Positions 43,224 through 52,529 are shown, counted from the first letter of the stretch. The stretch is DNA of 64,000 nt from an uncultured Clostridium sp. (GCF_934754925.1 NZ_CAKVJA010000009.1:8406-72405), one strand, 5' to 3'. Notes: a model not told the origin generated them from the sequence alone. Numbers and translations are program-made.

Positions 43224-43979
43224 TTGAACACTAAAACATTTAATATAATTATTTCACCTGCAAAAAAAATGAATATAAATAATGACGATATTATAAGCGA
43301 ATCTATACCATGTTTTATGGACAAGACAGAGTATTTATATAGTAATTTAAAAAATTATAGCTATGATGATTTAAAAAAACTTTTAGCTTGTAATGATGAA
43401 ATTGCAGAGCTTAACTATTCTAGGTATAAAAATATGAATTTATATAAAAATTTATCACCTGCAATTCTTTCTTATGAAGGTATCCAATACAAATACATGT
43501 CTCCAGATTCATTTAGCAATTCAGAATTTGATTATATATCTAATCATTTAAGAATTTTATCTGGTTTTTATGGTATTTTAAAACCATTTGATGGTATCGT
43601 CCCTTATAGATTAGAAATGCAAGCAAAGTTATCAATAGGAGATAACAAAAACTTATACTCTTTCTGGGGAGATTCTTTATATAAAGAACTTACTAAAGAT
43701 GCTAAAACTATATTAAATCTTGCTTCAAAAGAATATAGCAAGACTATCGAAAAGTATTTAACAAAGGATGATATTTTCATAACATGTGTTTTTGGAAATT
43801 TTGTTAACTCTAAAATTAAAGTGAAAGCAACAGAGGCTAAAATGGCTCGTGGACTTATGATACGCTATTTAGCCGAAAATAATATTACTGATATAGAAAA
43901 AGTTAAGGACTTTAAGGAACTTGGATTCTCTTATTCAAAAGAACATTCAAAACCTAATGAATTTGTTTTCTTAAAATAA
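43224..43979 (+). CDS. yaaA: YaaA, peroxide stress resistance protein
   Basis: A 251-residue UPF0246 protein. In E. coli YaaA is induced by peroxide and lowers damage from free iron; a DNA-binding role has also been reported. The signature IIISPAKKM is at the N-terminus, followed by the middle GFYGILKPFDGIVPYRLEM and the C-terminal KATEAKMARGLMIRYL. Start is a TTG at 43224 with AGGAGCT before it; the next ATG would cut into the conserved motif. A PerR-like box lies 46 bp upstream. Confidence 0.93.
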   Translation: MNTKTFNIIISPAKKMNINNDDIISESIPCFMDKTEYLYSNLKNYSYDDLKKLLACNDEIAELNYSRYKNMNLYKNLSPAILSYEGIQYKYMSPDSFSNSEFDYISNHLRILSGFYGILKPFDGIVPYRLEMQAKLSIGDNKNLYSFWGDSLYKELTKDAKTILNLASKEYSKTIEKYLTKDDIFITCVFGNFVNSKIKVKATEAKMARGLMIRYLAENNITDIEKVKDFKELGFSYSKEHSKPNEFVFLK

Positions 43980-44007
43980 TGGCTTTTTTTAAAATAAGTA
44001 TATTAGA

Positions 44008-44032
44008 AAGGATGTTCAAATTGGACATCCTT
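44008..44032 (+). terminator. Probable terminator after yaaA
   Basis: AAGGATGTTCAA/TTGGACATCCTT around a single A, 29 bp past the stop codon. The T-run is poor, though TTTTTTT lies just before it. Confidence 0.5.
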
Positions 44033-44117
44033 CTATATAGTAATATATTAAAATCTTGAAAAATTTAATATATTGAACTTTAAATAATAAATATCTTCAA
44101 ATTAAACTAAATTAAAA

Positions 44118-44391
44118 TTATTTAGACAAATTTAATGGAATAGGTATCCATTTCGCTATAATTTTTGCTAATTTAACTTCATTCTCTTTACAATCTTTAT
44201 CTATCCAATGCTTCAATGTCATTATAAAACCTACTTGACAGTAAATTAGATAATGATGCAAATAAAAAAATTAAATACTACCATTTCTCTCTAAACTAGA
44301 TTTTTTGCAACAACATGTAATATATAATGTATATTTTTATCTAATTTACTTGTATAAAAATTTCTCGCTCCTCATTTACTTTATTTTCCAT
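44118..44391 (-). pseudogene. Remnant of a TetR/AcrR-family regulator (C-terminal half)
   Basis: In pieces on the minus strand I can read MENKVNEERE, then in another frame FYTSKLDKNIHYILHVVAKN, then SSLERNGSI followed by an in-frame TAA and HHYLIYCQVGFIMTLKHWI, ending in NEVKLAKIIAKWIPIPLNL and a stop at 44118. This is the layout of the C-terminal domain of TetR regulators (YxxxGxxxxxxKWI). Two frameshifts and one internal stop, and no N-terminal helix-turn-helix, show it is dead. No target gene remains beside it. Confidence 0.6.
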
Positions 44392-44511
44392 AAATGTTAT
44401 TATATATAATTGTAGAGTGGCCAAACTACTTATAATTAAATGAGAAAATAGATAAAATTAATGTCTAGTTAATTTTATAAAAATATATTCTAAATGGGGA
44501 GAGATTTTTTT

Positions 44512-44856
44512 ATGAGATATTACATTTTAAGAACTAATGCAAAGTCAGATTATACTGCTAACAAATTAATTAATGGTTATAACTTTAAAATAAATAACTT
44601 AAATGCTGAAAGACTAATTAGTGATGCCAAAGATGAAGAAATTTTCTATTTACTATATAACATTTCTGAAAAGAAGTTTATAGAGCAAGGGTTAATTAAA
44701 AGTGTTGAATCAAATAAACCTTCTAACAAGTATGAAGCTTTATTTGCTGAAAGAAAACCCTTAAATATAAATTACTTACCATATTCAACTCCTAATTGTG
44801 GAATAATTCCAACTTCTAAAAAGAAGGTAGAAGAAATTCTAAATGTTGCAGTTTAA
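44512..44856 (+). CDS. Small protein of unknown function
   Basis: A 114-residue soluble protein, start ATG at 44512 with GGGGAGAG nine bases upstream (an in-frame ATG at 44494 has none). It begins MRYYILRTNAKSDYTANKLI and is mixed alpha/beta with no membrane segment, Cys pair or known motif that I can identify. It lies alone between a dead TetR gene and glycogen phosphorylase, with its own terminator, so it is probably expressed. No function is proposed. Confidence 0.7.
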   Translation: MRYYILRTNAKSDYTANKLINGYNFKINNLNAERLISDAKDEEIFYLLYNISEKKFIEQGLIKSVESNKPSNKYEALFAERKPLNINYLPYSTPNCGIIPTSKKKVEEILNVAV

Positions 44857-44915
44857 TAAAAACTACTAAACATTTATTATTATTTTAAGTAATACTAGTT
44901 TAAATCTTGGAATAA

Positions 44916-44945
44916 TAAAGGAGCTGATCTTATGATAAGCTCCTT
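44916..44945. terminator. Bidirectional terminator between the small protein and glgP
   Basis: AAAGGAGCT/AGCTCCTTT stem with 12-base loop, TTTAAATTTTT following on the plus strand; serves the convergent genes. Confidence 0.75.
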
Positions 44946-44969
44946 TAAATTTTTCCTTCGTTTATTATA

Positions 44970-47231
44970 TTATTTTAATTTCCATATATCTTCATTGTAT
45001 TGAGCAATTGTTCTATCTGATGAGAAGAATCCTGCTTTACTGATGTTTATTAAAACTTTTCTATTCCAAGTTTCTCTATCTTCATAATCTTTAAATACTT
45101 TATCCTTAGTTTTAATATAATCTTCAATATCAAGTAACGTCATGAACCAGTCCTTAACTATTAATTCATGGTGAAGTCTGTTTAGATTAACTTCATCTCC
45201 AACCTTTAACATTTCATCACTTACTATAAAGTCAACTAGTTCCTTGATATTTTCTTTTTCATAATATTTCTTTGAAATATAGTCAGCTTTCTTATAATGC
45301 TCAATTACTTGTTCACTTGACTCACCAAAGATATAGATGTTATCATCACCAACTAATTGATGAATTTCAACGTTAGCTCCATCTTCAGTTCCTAAAGTTA
45401 ATGCACCATTTAACATAAACTTCATATTACCTGTTCCTGAAGCTTCCTTAGATGCTAAAGAAATTTGTTCAGAAACATCACAAGCTGGTATTAACTTAGA
45501 AGCTTTAGTTACATTATAGTTTTCAACCATAACAACTTTTAAATGTTTGCTAACAAGTGGATCATTATTTATAATTTCTTGTAAGCAAAGAATTGTATGA
45601 ATTATATCCTGTGCAATTATATAAGCTGGTGCAGCCTTTGCTCCAAATATCATTGTGATTGGAGTTGTTGGAATGTTTCCTGCTTTAATATCTAAATATT
45701 TATGAATGATATATAAAACATTCATTTGTTGTCTCTTATATTCGTGAAGTCTCTTTATTTGAATATCAAAAATAGAGTTTTCATCTATTTCAATATTTTG
45801 AGTGTCTTTTAAATATTTCTTTAATGCAATTTTATTATGCTTCTTTATTTCTCCAAGCTTTTTTAATACCTCTTTGTTATCAACATACTTACCTAAATCT
45901 TCTAATTTAGTTGCATCAGTCTTGAACTCATCACCAATAAGTTCTGTAATATAATTAGTTAATTCATTATTACAGTGGATTAACCATCTTCTAAAAGTTA
46001 TACCATTTGTCTTATTATTAAATTTTTCTGGATAGATATCATAAAATGGTCTTAATTCTTCTTGTTCTAATATTTCTGTGTGAAGTGCTGCAACACCATT
46101 TACACTAAATCCATAATGAATATCCATATGAGCCATATGAACTCTATCATCTTTATCTATAATATAGACTCTTTCATCATCATATTTTTCTTTAACTAAG
46201 TTGTCTAATTCTCTTATAATTGGCATTAGTTGAGGCACAACCTTTTCTAAATAAGCTATTGGCCATTTTTCTAATGCTTCAGCTAATATTGTATGATTTG
46301 TATATGCACAAGTCTTGGTAACGATACCGATAGCTTCTTGCATTTCGATACCCTTTTCTCCTAATAATCTTATTAATTCTGGTATAACCATTGAAGGGTG
46401 TGTATCATTAATTTGAACAACTACATGCTCATGTAACTTGTGTAAGTCATATCCATTCTCTTCTGCTTCTAAAAGAATTAATTGCGCAGCATTACTTACC
46501 ATAAAATATTGTTGATATATTCTTAATAAGTGTCCTGCTTCATCACTATCATCTGGATATAAGAATAATGTTAAGTTTTCTTTAATATCCTCTTTATCAA
46601 AACTTATTCCATCTTTAACTAAATCTTCATTAATTGTATCAATATCAAATAATCTTAATTTATTTGAAGCTTGATTGTATCCTGTTACATCTATATCATA
46701 TAATGTTGAAGTTACCTTAAATCCACCAAATAATACATCAAATTTAATGTTAGATTTATTTAACCAACTTTCAGGAGTTATCCATGGGTTCTTTTCAGCT
46801 GTTTGTTTATTATTCTTAAATACTTGCTTAAATAATCCATAGTGATAGTTTAATCCAACACCATCTCCGTTTAAACCTAACGTTGCTATTGAATCTAAGA
46901 AACATGCAGCTAATCTTCCTAATCCACCATTTCCTAATGAAGGTTCTAACTCTATTTCTTCTATTTCAGTTAAATCCTTTCCATTAGCAGCTAACACTTC
47001 TTTAACTTCATCATAAAGGCCTAAATTTATTAAATTATTTGATAATAATTTTCCGATTAAAAATTCTGCTGAAATATAATATAATTTTTTACTACCTTTA
47101 TTTGTTCCTTTATTTTTAATACATCCTTTTGTCATTTCTAATAATGCTAAATATACTTCTTCGTTTGTTGCTTCTTCTATTGATTTTTGAAATCTATTTT
47201 TTAAGATTTCAGCTAAATTATTTTTTACCAT
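44970..47231 (-). CDS. glgP: Glycogen/maltodextrin phosphorylase
   Basis: Phosphorolyses alpha-1,4-glucan ends to glucose-1-phosphate. It has 753 residues, the shorter bacterial form (E. coli GlgP is 815). Family hallmarks are EPSLGNGGLGRLAACFLDS, VQINDTHPSMVIPELIRLL, DIQIKRLHEYKRQ and the pyridoxal-phosphate lysine region EASGTGNMKFMLNGALTLGTEDGANVEI. It stands alone with no glg synthesis genes nearby, so it could act on glycogen or on maltodextrins. Clostridia use glycogen reserves during sporulation. Confidence 0.96.
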   Translation of the reverse strand: MVKNNLAEILKNRFQKSIEEATNEEVYLALLEMTKGCIKNKGTNKGSKKLYYISAEFLIGKLLSNNLINLGLYDEVKEVLAANGKDLTEIEEIELEPSLGNGGLGRLAACFLDSIATLGLNGDGVGLNYHYGLFKQVFKNNKQTAEKNPWITPESWLNKSNIKFDVLFGGFKVTSTLYDIDVTGYNQASNKLRLFDIDTINEDLVKDGISFDKEDIKENLTLFLYPDDSDEAGHLLRIYQQYFMVSNAAQLILLEAEENGYDLHKLHEHVVVQINDTHPSMVIPELIRLLGEKGIEMQEAIGIVTKTCAYTNHTILAEALEKWPIAYLEKVVPQLMPIIRELDNLVKEKYDDERVYIIDKDDRVHMAHMDIHYGFSVNGVAALHTEILEQEELRPFYDIYPEKFNNKTNGITFRRWLIHCNNELTNYITELIGDEFKTDATKLEDLGKYVDNKEVLKKLGEIKKHNKIALKKYLKDTQNIEIDENSIFDIQIKRLHEYKRQQMNVLYIIHKYLDIKAGNIPTTPITMIFGAKAAPAYIIAQDIIHTILCLQEIINNDPLVSKHLKVVMVENYNVTKASKLIPACDVSEQISLASKEASGTGNMKFMLNGALTLGTEDGANVEIHQLVGDDNIYIFGESSEQVIEHYKKADYISKKYYEKENIKELVDFIVSDEMLKVGDEVNLNRLHHELIVKDWFMTLLDIEDYIKTKDKVFKDYEDRETWNRKVLINISKAGFFSSDRTIAQYNEDIWKLK

Positions 47232-47451
47232 AATAAATTATCCCACCTTAAATTCATTATTTTTAATAATATTTAATAACTTATTTTATAATTATCTCAT
47301 TTACAATTATATAATAACAATTTTTAAAAATAATCTTTGTACATTTTTTTTATTTTTTGTATATTTTTTATGTTACTTTTAAAAAATATACTATTTTTAT
47401 ACGTTTTCTTGTAATCTTTTTCATGGCTACCTCTTAAATCTTCAAAAAAAT

Positions 47452-47479
47452 AATAGGCATACCTTTCAGTATACCTATT
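47452..47479 (-). terminator. Terminator after murE
   Basis: AATAGG-ATAC/GTAT-CCTATT stem with one internal mismatch; A-run before it gives a T-tail on the minus strand. Confidence 0.7.
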
Positions 47480-47497
47480 TTTAAAATAATTATTTAA

Positions 47498-48973
47498 TTA
47501 AATGCTATCAAAATAATTTATAACTGTTTCTTTATCACTAAAATGATGTTTTACTGTTCCTATTATTTGATAATCTTCGTGACCTTTTCCTGCTATAACA
47601 ACTATATCATCTTTACCTGCAATTCTACATGCATACTCTATAGCTTCTTTTCTATCTTCAATAACAGTATGACTATCCTTAATTCCCTCTAATATATCTT
47701 CTATTATTCTGTGTGGATCTTCTGTTCGTGGATTATCAGACGTTACTATTGCAACATCACTATATTTTTCAGCAATTGCTCCCATTAAAGGTCTCTTGGT
47801 TTTATCTCTATCTCCACCACAACCGAATACTGTTATTAATTTTCCTTTAACAACTTCCTTCATAGTTTCTAAAATATTTTCTAATCCATCTGGAGTATGA
47901 GCATAATCTATAACTATTGTAGATTTCATTTTATCATGATATACTCTTTCACATCTTCCAGCAACTGCTTTCATTGTATCAAAACCTTCTATGACATCAT
48001 CTACATTTACATATCCACCAACAACAAGCATTCCTATAACACCTAATGCATTATAAATATTATAAAGTCCTGGAATATGAAGCTTAATACTTCCCTTAAA
48101 TTCTTCATCTATATATAAGTCAAAAGTTGAACCATTTGCTTGTAAGTCTAAATTTTTAGCCCTAACATATCCAGAATTTACTCCATAAGAAGTAACAACT
48201 TTATTATCATTGCTATTCTCATATAATGTATCTAACATTCTTTTTCCATATTGATCATCACAATTTATAACAGTAGTTTCAGCTCCCTTAATAAACTTAA
48301 ACTTTGCATTATAATAATTTTCAAATGTCTTATGATAGTCCATATGATCTTGAGTTAAGTTTGTAAACATACCTCTGCTGAAGTTTAATCCTTCTACTCT
48401 TCCCATTGCAGATGCATGAGATGATACTTCCATTAAGCAGTATTTACAGCCCGCTTCTCTCATATCCTTAATAAGTCTAAATAATTCTATAGCTTCTGGA
48501 GTTGTCATTGATGTAGGAATCATCTTATCACCAATATAATTGGCTATAGTTCCTATAAGACCAACCTTGTTTCCTGCATGTTCTAATATGTGCTTCATCA
48601 TATATGTTGATGTAGTCTTTCCGTTAGTACCTGTTACCCCTAAGAATGTTAAGTCACCATCTTGTATGTTAAAGAATGTCTTTGCAATAATAGCCATACA
48701 TTCTCTTGTATCACTTACCCTTATGTAAGCAACGCCTTCTTTAATATCACTTATATCTTTACTGTGAACAATTACCTTTGCACCTTTTTCTATGGCATCA
48801 TTTATTAAATCATGCCCATCTACTTTTAATCCTATAACAGCAATAAAAAGACTTCCTTCTATTACTTCCCTTGTATCTCTTGTAATATCTATAACATTTA
48901 TTTTTGTATAATCTATTTCATTTGTAGAAGTATAATCTAACTTTGAATTTTTCAATATTTCACTTAATAACAT
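47498..48973 (-). CDS. murE: MurE, UDP-MurNAc-tripeptide synthetase
   Basis: Adds the third residue to the peptidoglycan precursor UDP-MurNAc-L-Ala-D-Glu. It has 491 residues with the Mur-ligase P-loop GVTGTNGKTTST (about 114-125), the lysine region and C-terminal domain. The motif SDNPRTEDP matches the DNPR signature of enzymes that use diaminopimelate rather than lysine, so the wall is of DAP type. It stands apart from the usual mur/mra cluster. ATG follows AAGGAGAT. Confidence 0.95.
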   Translation of the reverse strand: MLLSEILKNSKLDYTSTNEIDYTKINVIDITRDTREVIEGSLFIAVIGLKVDGHDLINDAIEKGAKVIVHSKDISDIKEGVAYIRVSDTRECMAIIAKTFFNIQDGDLTFLGVTGTNGKTTSTYMMKHILEHAGNKVGLIGTIANYIGDKMIPTSMTTPEAIELFRLIKDMREAGCKYCLMEVSSHASAMGRVEGLNFSRGMFTNLTQDHMDYHKTFENYYNAKFKFIKGAETTVINCDDQYGKRMLDTLYENSNDNKVVTSYGVNSGYVRAKNLDLQANGSTFDLYIDEEFKGSIKLHIPGLYNIYNALGVIGMLVVGGYVNVDDVIEGFDTMKAVAGRCERVYHDKMKSTIVIDYAHTPDGLENILETMKEVVKGKLITVFGCGGDRDKTKRPLMGAIAEKYSDVAIVTSDNPRTEDPHRIIEDILEGIKDSHTVIEDRKEAIEYACRIAGKDDIVVIAGKGHEDYQIIGTVKHHFSDKETVINYFDSI

Positions 48974-49199
48974 CTAAAATCTCCTTATCTTAAATTGATT
49001 TTCATTAATTATTTATAACAATGTATTTTATTATCTCATAATATTGTACATCATTTATAGTGCTTTATCTATAAAAAGTGATTTAATGAATAAATAAATC
49101 TATATTTTATTATATTCAATTCTTTTGTGATGCTTACTACTTTTATAAATAACACTTTTACTAATTATTTTTATTTAATCTATATATTTTTTATAAATT

Positions 49200-49228
49200 T
49201 TGTGGCATTTTAATTCCATTTATAATAT
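49200..49228 (+). promoter_or_regulatory. Probable promoter of the asparagine synthetase gene
   Basis: TTGTGG (49200-49205), 17 bp, TAATAT (49223-49228). It would give a leader of about 180 bases. Confidence 0.5.
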
Positions 49229-49269
49229 AATTTAACAAATAGTTTTTTTAATTTTAGTCATCAAAGGCG

Positions 49270-49293
49270 ATGATAAAGCAAATTAATAATTAA
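49270..49293 (+). CDS. Possible leader peptide with tandem Asn codons (MIKQINN)
   Basis: ATG ATA AAG CAA ATT AAT AAT TAA encodes Met-Ile-Lys-Gln-Ile-Asn-Asn. It sits in the leader of an asparagine synthetase, ahead of two competing hairpins, the geometry of a ribosome-stalling attenuator. AAAGG lies only two bases before the ATG, which is a short spacing. The ATG also falls in a small TCATC/GATGA hairpin. Confidence 0.4.
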   Translation: MIKQINN

Positions 49294-49339
49294 AAATACA
49301 GGTTATATTTTTATTTTTTAATTACTATTTGCTATATTT

Positions 49340-49389
49340 GAGCCTTTATCTAGATAGGAATTTTTTAAGGCTCGCATTTAGCGGGCCTT
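49340..49389 (+). promoter_or_regulatory. Attenuator: mutually exclusive antiterminator and terminator before asnB
   Basis: GAGCCTT (49340-49346) can pair with AAGGCTC (49367-49373). The same AAGGCTCGC can instead pair with GCGGGCCTT (49381-49389), forming a terminator followed by TATTATTTTAT. An upstream stem pairs AGCAAAT (49278-49284) with ATTTGCT (49327-49333). No T-box consensus is present, so this is not a standard tRNA-sensing leader. Confidence 0.7.
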
Positions 49390-49417
49390 TATTATTTTAT
49401 AAAAGGGGGCTAAAAAC

Positions 49418-51004
49418 TTGTGTAGCTTTGTTGTATTTTCTTCTAATGAATTAAATTTTTCTTATTTATCAAATGCTTTAAAAAAACTTAAACATAGAGG
49501 GCCGGATAATAACTATGCTGCTATTGAAAATCATCTATCTTGGGGCTTTAACCGTTTATCAATAATGGATTTATCTTCTAATGGAAATCAACCTTTTAAA
49601 TATAATTCATGCGAACTTGTATGTAATGGTGAAATATATAATTATTCATCTTTAAAAGAATTATTAAGTGATGAATATAAATTTCATTCAAATAGTGATT
49701 GTGAAGTATTAATACCTCTATATTATAAATATGGCATAGAGATAATGTGTAAAATGCTGGATGCTGAATTTGCTTTAGTATTATATGATGCTAAAACTAA
49801 TTCCATAATGGCTGCTAGAGATCCAATGGGAATCAGACCTATGTTTTATGGATACACAAAAGAAGATCATAAAATTTCTTTTGCAAGTGAAGCAAAAGGT
49901 TTAATTGATTATTGCGATAATATTATGCCATTTCCTCCTGGACATTATTATAAGGATGGAGAATTTATTTGCTATAATGATTTATCAGATTCAAAGTTTA
50001 TTAATAACGATAATTTAGAAACCATTTTTAACAATATAAGAACTAAATTAGTTTCAGCTGTAGAAAAAAGGCTTCATGCAGATGCACCTATTGGATATTT
50101 ATTAAGTGGAGGATTAGACTCTTCTCTTGTATGTTCTATTGCTCAAAGACTTAGTAATAAGCCAATCAAAACTTTTGCTATAGGAATGAATACTGATCCA
50201 ATAGATTTAAAATATGCAAAACAAGCTGCTAAATTTTTAGGTACAGACCATACTGAAGTTATAATAACAAAAGAGGATGTATTAAGTTCCTTAGAAGAGG
50301 TTATTTATCATTTAGAAACATTTGATATTACTACTATTAGAGCAAGTATTGGAATGTATTTATTATGTAAATATATCCATGAAAATACTGATTTAAAAGT
50401 TATTTTGACAGGTGAGGTAAGTGATGAATTGTTTGGTTATAAATATACTGATTTCGCACCTTCTCCAAGGGAGTTCCAAAAAGAATCTCAAAAAAGAATT
50501 AAGGAACTTTATATGTATGATGTTTTAAGAGCTGATCGTTGTATTTCTGCTCATGCTTTAGAAGGACGAGTTCCTTTCGCAGATATTGATTTTGTAAATT
50601 ATGTGATGAGCATTAATCCATCAAAAAAAATGAATGCTTACGACAAAGGTAAATATTTATTAAGAAAAGCATTTGAAGAAGATAACTATCTACCTAAAGA
50701 TTTATTATATCGTGAAAAAGCTGCTTTTAGTGATGCTGTTGGTCATTCTCTAGTAGATTACTTAAAGGAATATGCCGAAGAAAAATATACTTATGCTGAT
50801 CTTGAATTAGCTAAAGAAAAATATAAATATTGCACACCATTCACTAAGGAATCTCTTCTTTATAGAGATATTTTTGAAAAATATTATTCTGGAAATGCTA
50901 AGTGGATTAAAGATTTTTGGATGCCTAATAAATCTTGGGAAGGATGTAATGTTAATGATCCTAGCGCTAGAGTTCTTTCTAATTATGGTGATAGTGGAAA
51001 ATAG
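49418..51004 (+). CDS. asnB: Asparagine synthetase (glutamine-hydrolysing), AsnB type
   Basis: Makes asparagine from aspartate, ATP and glutamine. It has 528 residues: class II glutaminase domain (1-190) with nucleophile Cys2 (MCSF), HRGPDNN and NGEIYNY, then the synthetase domain with the SGGLDSS PP-loop (about 230-236). Length and the C-terminal ACEKYxx-like layout match AsnB of the E. coli type (554). The start is TTG at 49418, required to place Cys2 next to the initiator; GGGGG lies before it. The leader carries an attenuator and an Asn-containing mini-ORF. Confidence 0.92.
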   Translation: MCSFVVFSSNELNFSYLSNALKKLKHRGPDNNYAAIENHLSWGFNRLSIMDLSSNGNQPFKYNSCELVCNGEIYNYSSLKELLSDEYKFHSNSDCEVLIPLYYKYGIEIMCKMLDAEFALVLYDAKTNSIMAARDPMGIRPMFYGYTKEDHKISFASEAKGLIDYCDNIMPFPPGHYYKDGEFICYNDLSDSKFINNDNLETIFNNIRTKLVSAVEKRLHADAPIGYLLSGGLDSSLVCSIAQRLSNKPIKTFAIGMNTDPIDLKYAKQAAKFLGTDHTEVIITKEDVLSSLEEVIYHLETFDITTIRASIGMYLLCKYIHENTDLKVILTGEVSDELFGYKYTDFAPSPREFQKESQKRIKELYMYDVLRADRCISAHALEGRVPFADIDFVNYVMSINPSKKMNAYDKGKYLLRKAFEEDNYLPKDLLYREKAAFSDAVGHSLVDYLKEYAEEKYTYADLELAKEKYKYCTPFTKESLLYRDIFEKYYSGNAKWIKDFWMPNKSWEGCNVNDPSARVLSNYGDSGK

Positions 51005-51013
51005 TAAAGTCTT

Positions 51014-51045
51014 AAGGAGCCTTTTTAATTTGTAGGCTCCTTTTT
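51014..51045 (+). terminator. Terminator after asnB
   Basis: AAGGAGCCT/AGGCTCCTT stem with 11-base loop and TTTTATAAT tail. Confidence 0.85.
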
Positions 51046-51128
51046 ATAATTAAATAACTTGTTATTAAGCATATTCTATATTCTTAGTGATATAATTAAT
51101 ACAAAAGTTCTATTTTAGAGGTGAACAT

Positions 51129-52085
51129 ATGAAGGAAATCATAATAATTTTACTATTTATTATACTTATAGCTTTAATAATAGTAATTTACTATGGCGGA
51201 AATTACTTATACAACTTAGGTATAAACCCAAAATACCCAAAAGATTTAATATTTAAAAATAACTCTAATAAAGAAACAAAACAAAATGAAACTAGTGGTG
51301 TTTCTACTGTAGATAGTAAAACATGGTTGCTTAAATATAGTAACTATGAAGATTTATTTATTAAATCTAAAGACAATTTAATATTACATAACTACGTTAT
51401 AAAAAATAAAAATACCTCTAGCAAATGGGTTATTGCCGTTCATGGCTATACTTCTCAAGGCATATATATGGCTTCATACGCTCAAAAGTTTTATGATATG
51501 GGATATAATATTATAATTCCTGATTTAAGAGGTCACGGTAAAAGTGAAGGTACCTATATAGGAATGGGGTGGCATGAAAGACTTGATATTGTTGATTTAT
51601 CAAATTATATTGCTAATACTTATAAAGGTTCTCAAATTGTTCTTTTTGGTGTTTCCATGGGAGCTGCAACTGTTATGAATGCTTCTGGTGAAAAGTTGCC
51701 TCACAATGTTAAGGCAATAATAGAAGACTGTGGATATACCTCTGCTTGGAATCAGTTTGCTTATCAATTAAAAGCATTATTTAAAGTACCATCATTTCCT
51801 ATGATGCAAGTAGCAAGCATTATTTGTAAAGTTCGTGCTGGATATTTTATTAGTGAAGCATCATCTATTAAGCAAATAAAAAAATCAGTGACTCCAACAC
51901 TTTTTATTCATGGCGATAAAGATGGATTTGTTCCTTTCTTTATGCTTGATGAACTATATAATGCCTCACCTGTTGAAAAAGAAAAATTAATTATCAACGG
52001 TGCAGCTCATGCCAGAGCTAGCTACGTTAATCCTAAGTTATATTGGGAAACTGTAGAAAGATTTTTAAATAAATATATTAACTAA
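51129..52085 (+). CDS. Membrane-anchored alpha/beta hydrolase (COG1073 type)
   Basis: A 318-residue protein. Residues about 5-25 form one N-terminal membrane helix, so the catalytic domain should face outward. It shows the oxyanion VHGYTSQG, the strand IIPDLRGHGKSEG, the elbow FGVSMGAATVM with its Ser, Asp in HGDKDGFVPF and His in GAAHARAS. Relatives are called alpha/beta hydrolase or FrsA-like; substrate unknown. The stop codon overlaps the first base of the downstream inverted-repeat element. Confidence 0.88.
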   Translation: MKEIIIILLFIILIALIIVIYYGGNYLYNLGINPKYPKDLIFKNNSNKETKQNETSGVSTVDSKTWLLKYSNYEDLFIKSKDNLILHNYVIKNKNTSSKWVIAVHGYTSQGIYMASYAQKFYDMGYNIIIPDLRGHGKSEGTYIGMGWHERLDIVDLSNYIANTYKGSQIVLFGVSMGAATVMNASGEKLPHNVKAIIEDCGYTSAWNQFAYQLKALFKVPSFPMMQVASIICKVRAGYFISEASSIKQIKKSVTPTLFIHGDKDGFVPFFMLDELYNASPVEKEKLIINGAAHARASYVNPKLYWETVERFLNKYIN

Positions 52086-52321
52086 ATTGCGCACTACATG
52101 GATGGAAAAAATGAAATATTAATTTGGAGGGAATATTGAAATTAAGCCGTAGAATTTAATCTTTGTGGAATTGAACTTGCGTAAAGAAGTTGTATTGAAG
52201 CGTCAGCGGCTTTTACAACTTTAGCAAGTTCAATGGAACAAAGATATAAATTCTAGGCGAAAATTTCACCGTTCCCGGAAAATAAATATTTCATTTTTTC
52301 GCCTCATGTAATGCGCAATTT
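52085..52321. repeat. Structured inverted-repeat element, copy 2 (237 bp)
   Basis: Ends AATTGCGCACTACATG and CATGTAATGCGCAATT are inverted repeats. The right 73 bp match the left end of copy 1 (12625) with about three differences, including TTTCCGGGAACGGTGAAA. The centre is its own hairpin, TTGAACTTGC with GCAAGTTCAA and an inner AAGTTGTA/TACAACTT. It spans exactly from the stop codon of the plus-strand hydrolase to the stop codon of the minus-strand DUF1450-like gene, overlapping both by one or two bases. Confidence 0.8.
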
Positions 52322-52529
52322 ATTTCATGTTTAATATTGATCTTGTTTTTATGATAAACTCAACTTCACTTGCAGCTTCAACAAATTCTCCATTAACCAT
52401 GGCAACTATAGTTCCATCCATTCTTCCACCACATTCACCTATGCATCCACAAACTATTTTTTCATCTTTAAACTCCTTTTTCACTATATCTAGGTCTATT
52501 CCTGAACATCCTGGACACATTACTATCAT
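52320..52529 (-). CDS. DUF1450/YuzB-like small Cys protein
   Basis: A 69-residue protein with Cys in MCPGCSG and in CGCIGECGG, then VNGEFVEAASEVEFIIK. The CxxC, CxxxC and VNG(x)xVEA pattern is that of the DUF1450 family, which looks like a small thioredoxin-fold ferredoxin and may bind a [2Fe-2S] cluster. No proven role. ATG follows AAGGAG. Its stop is inside the right end of the inverted-repeat element. Confidence 0.7.
   Translation of the reverse strand: MIVMCPGCSGIDLDIVKKEFKDEKIVCGCIGECGGRMDGTIVAMVNGEFVEAASEVEFIIKTRSILNMK

Noticed and set aside
49240..49417. T-box leader for asnB
   Set aside because: The conserved T-box antiterminator core and tRNA-acceptor bulge are missing; the visible antiterminator is a simple GAGCCTT/AAGGCTC pairing.
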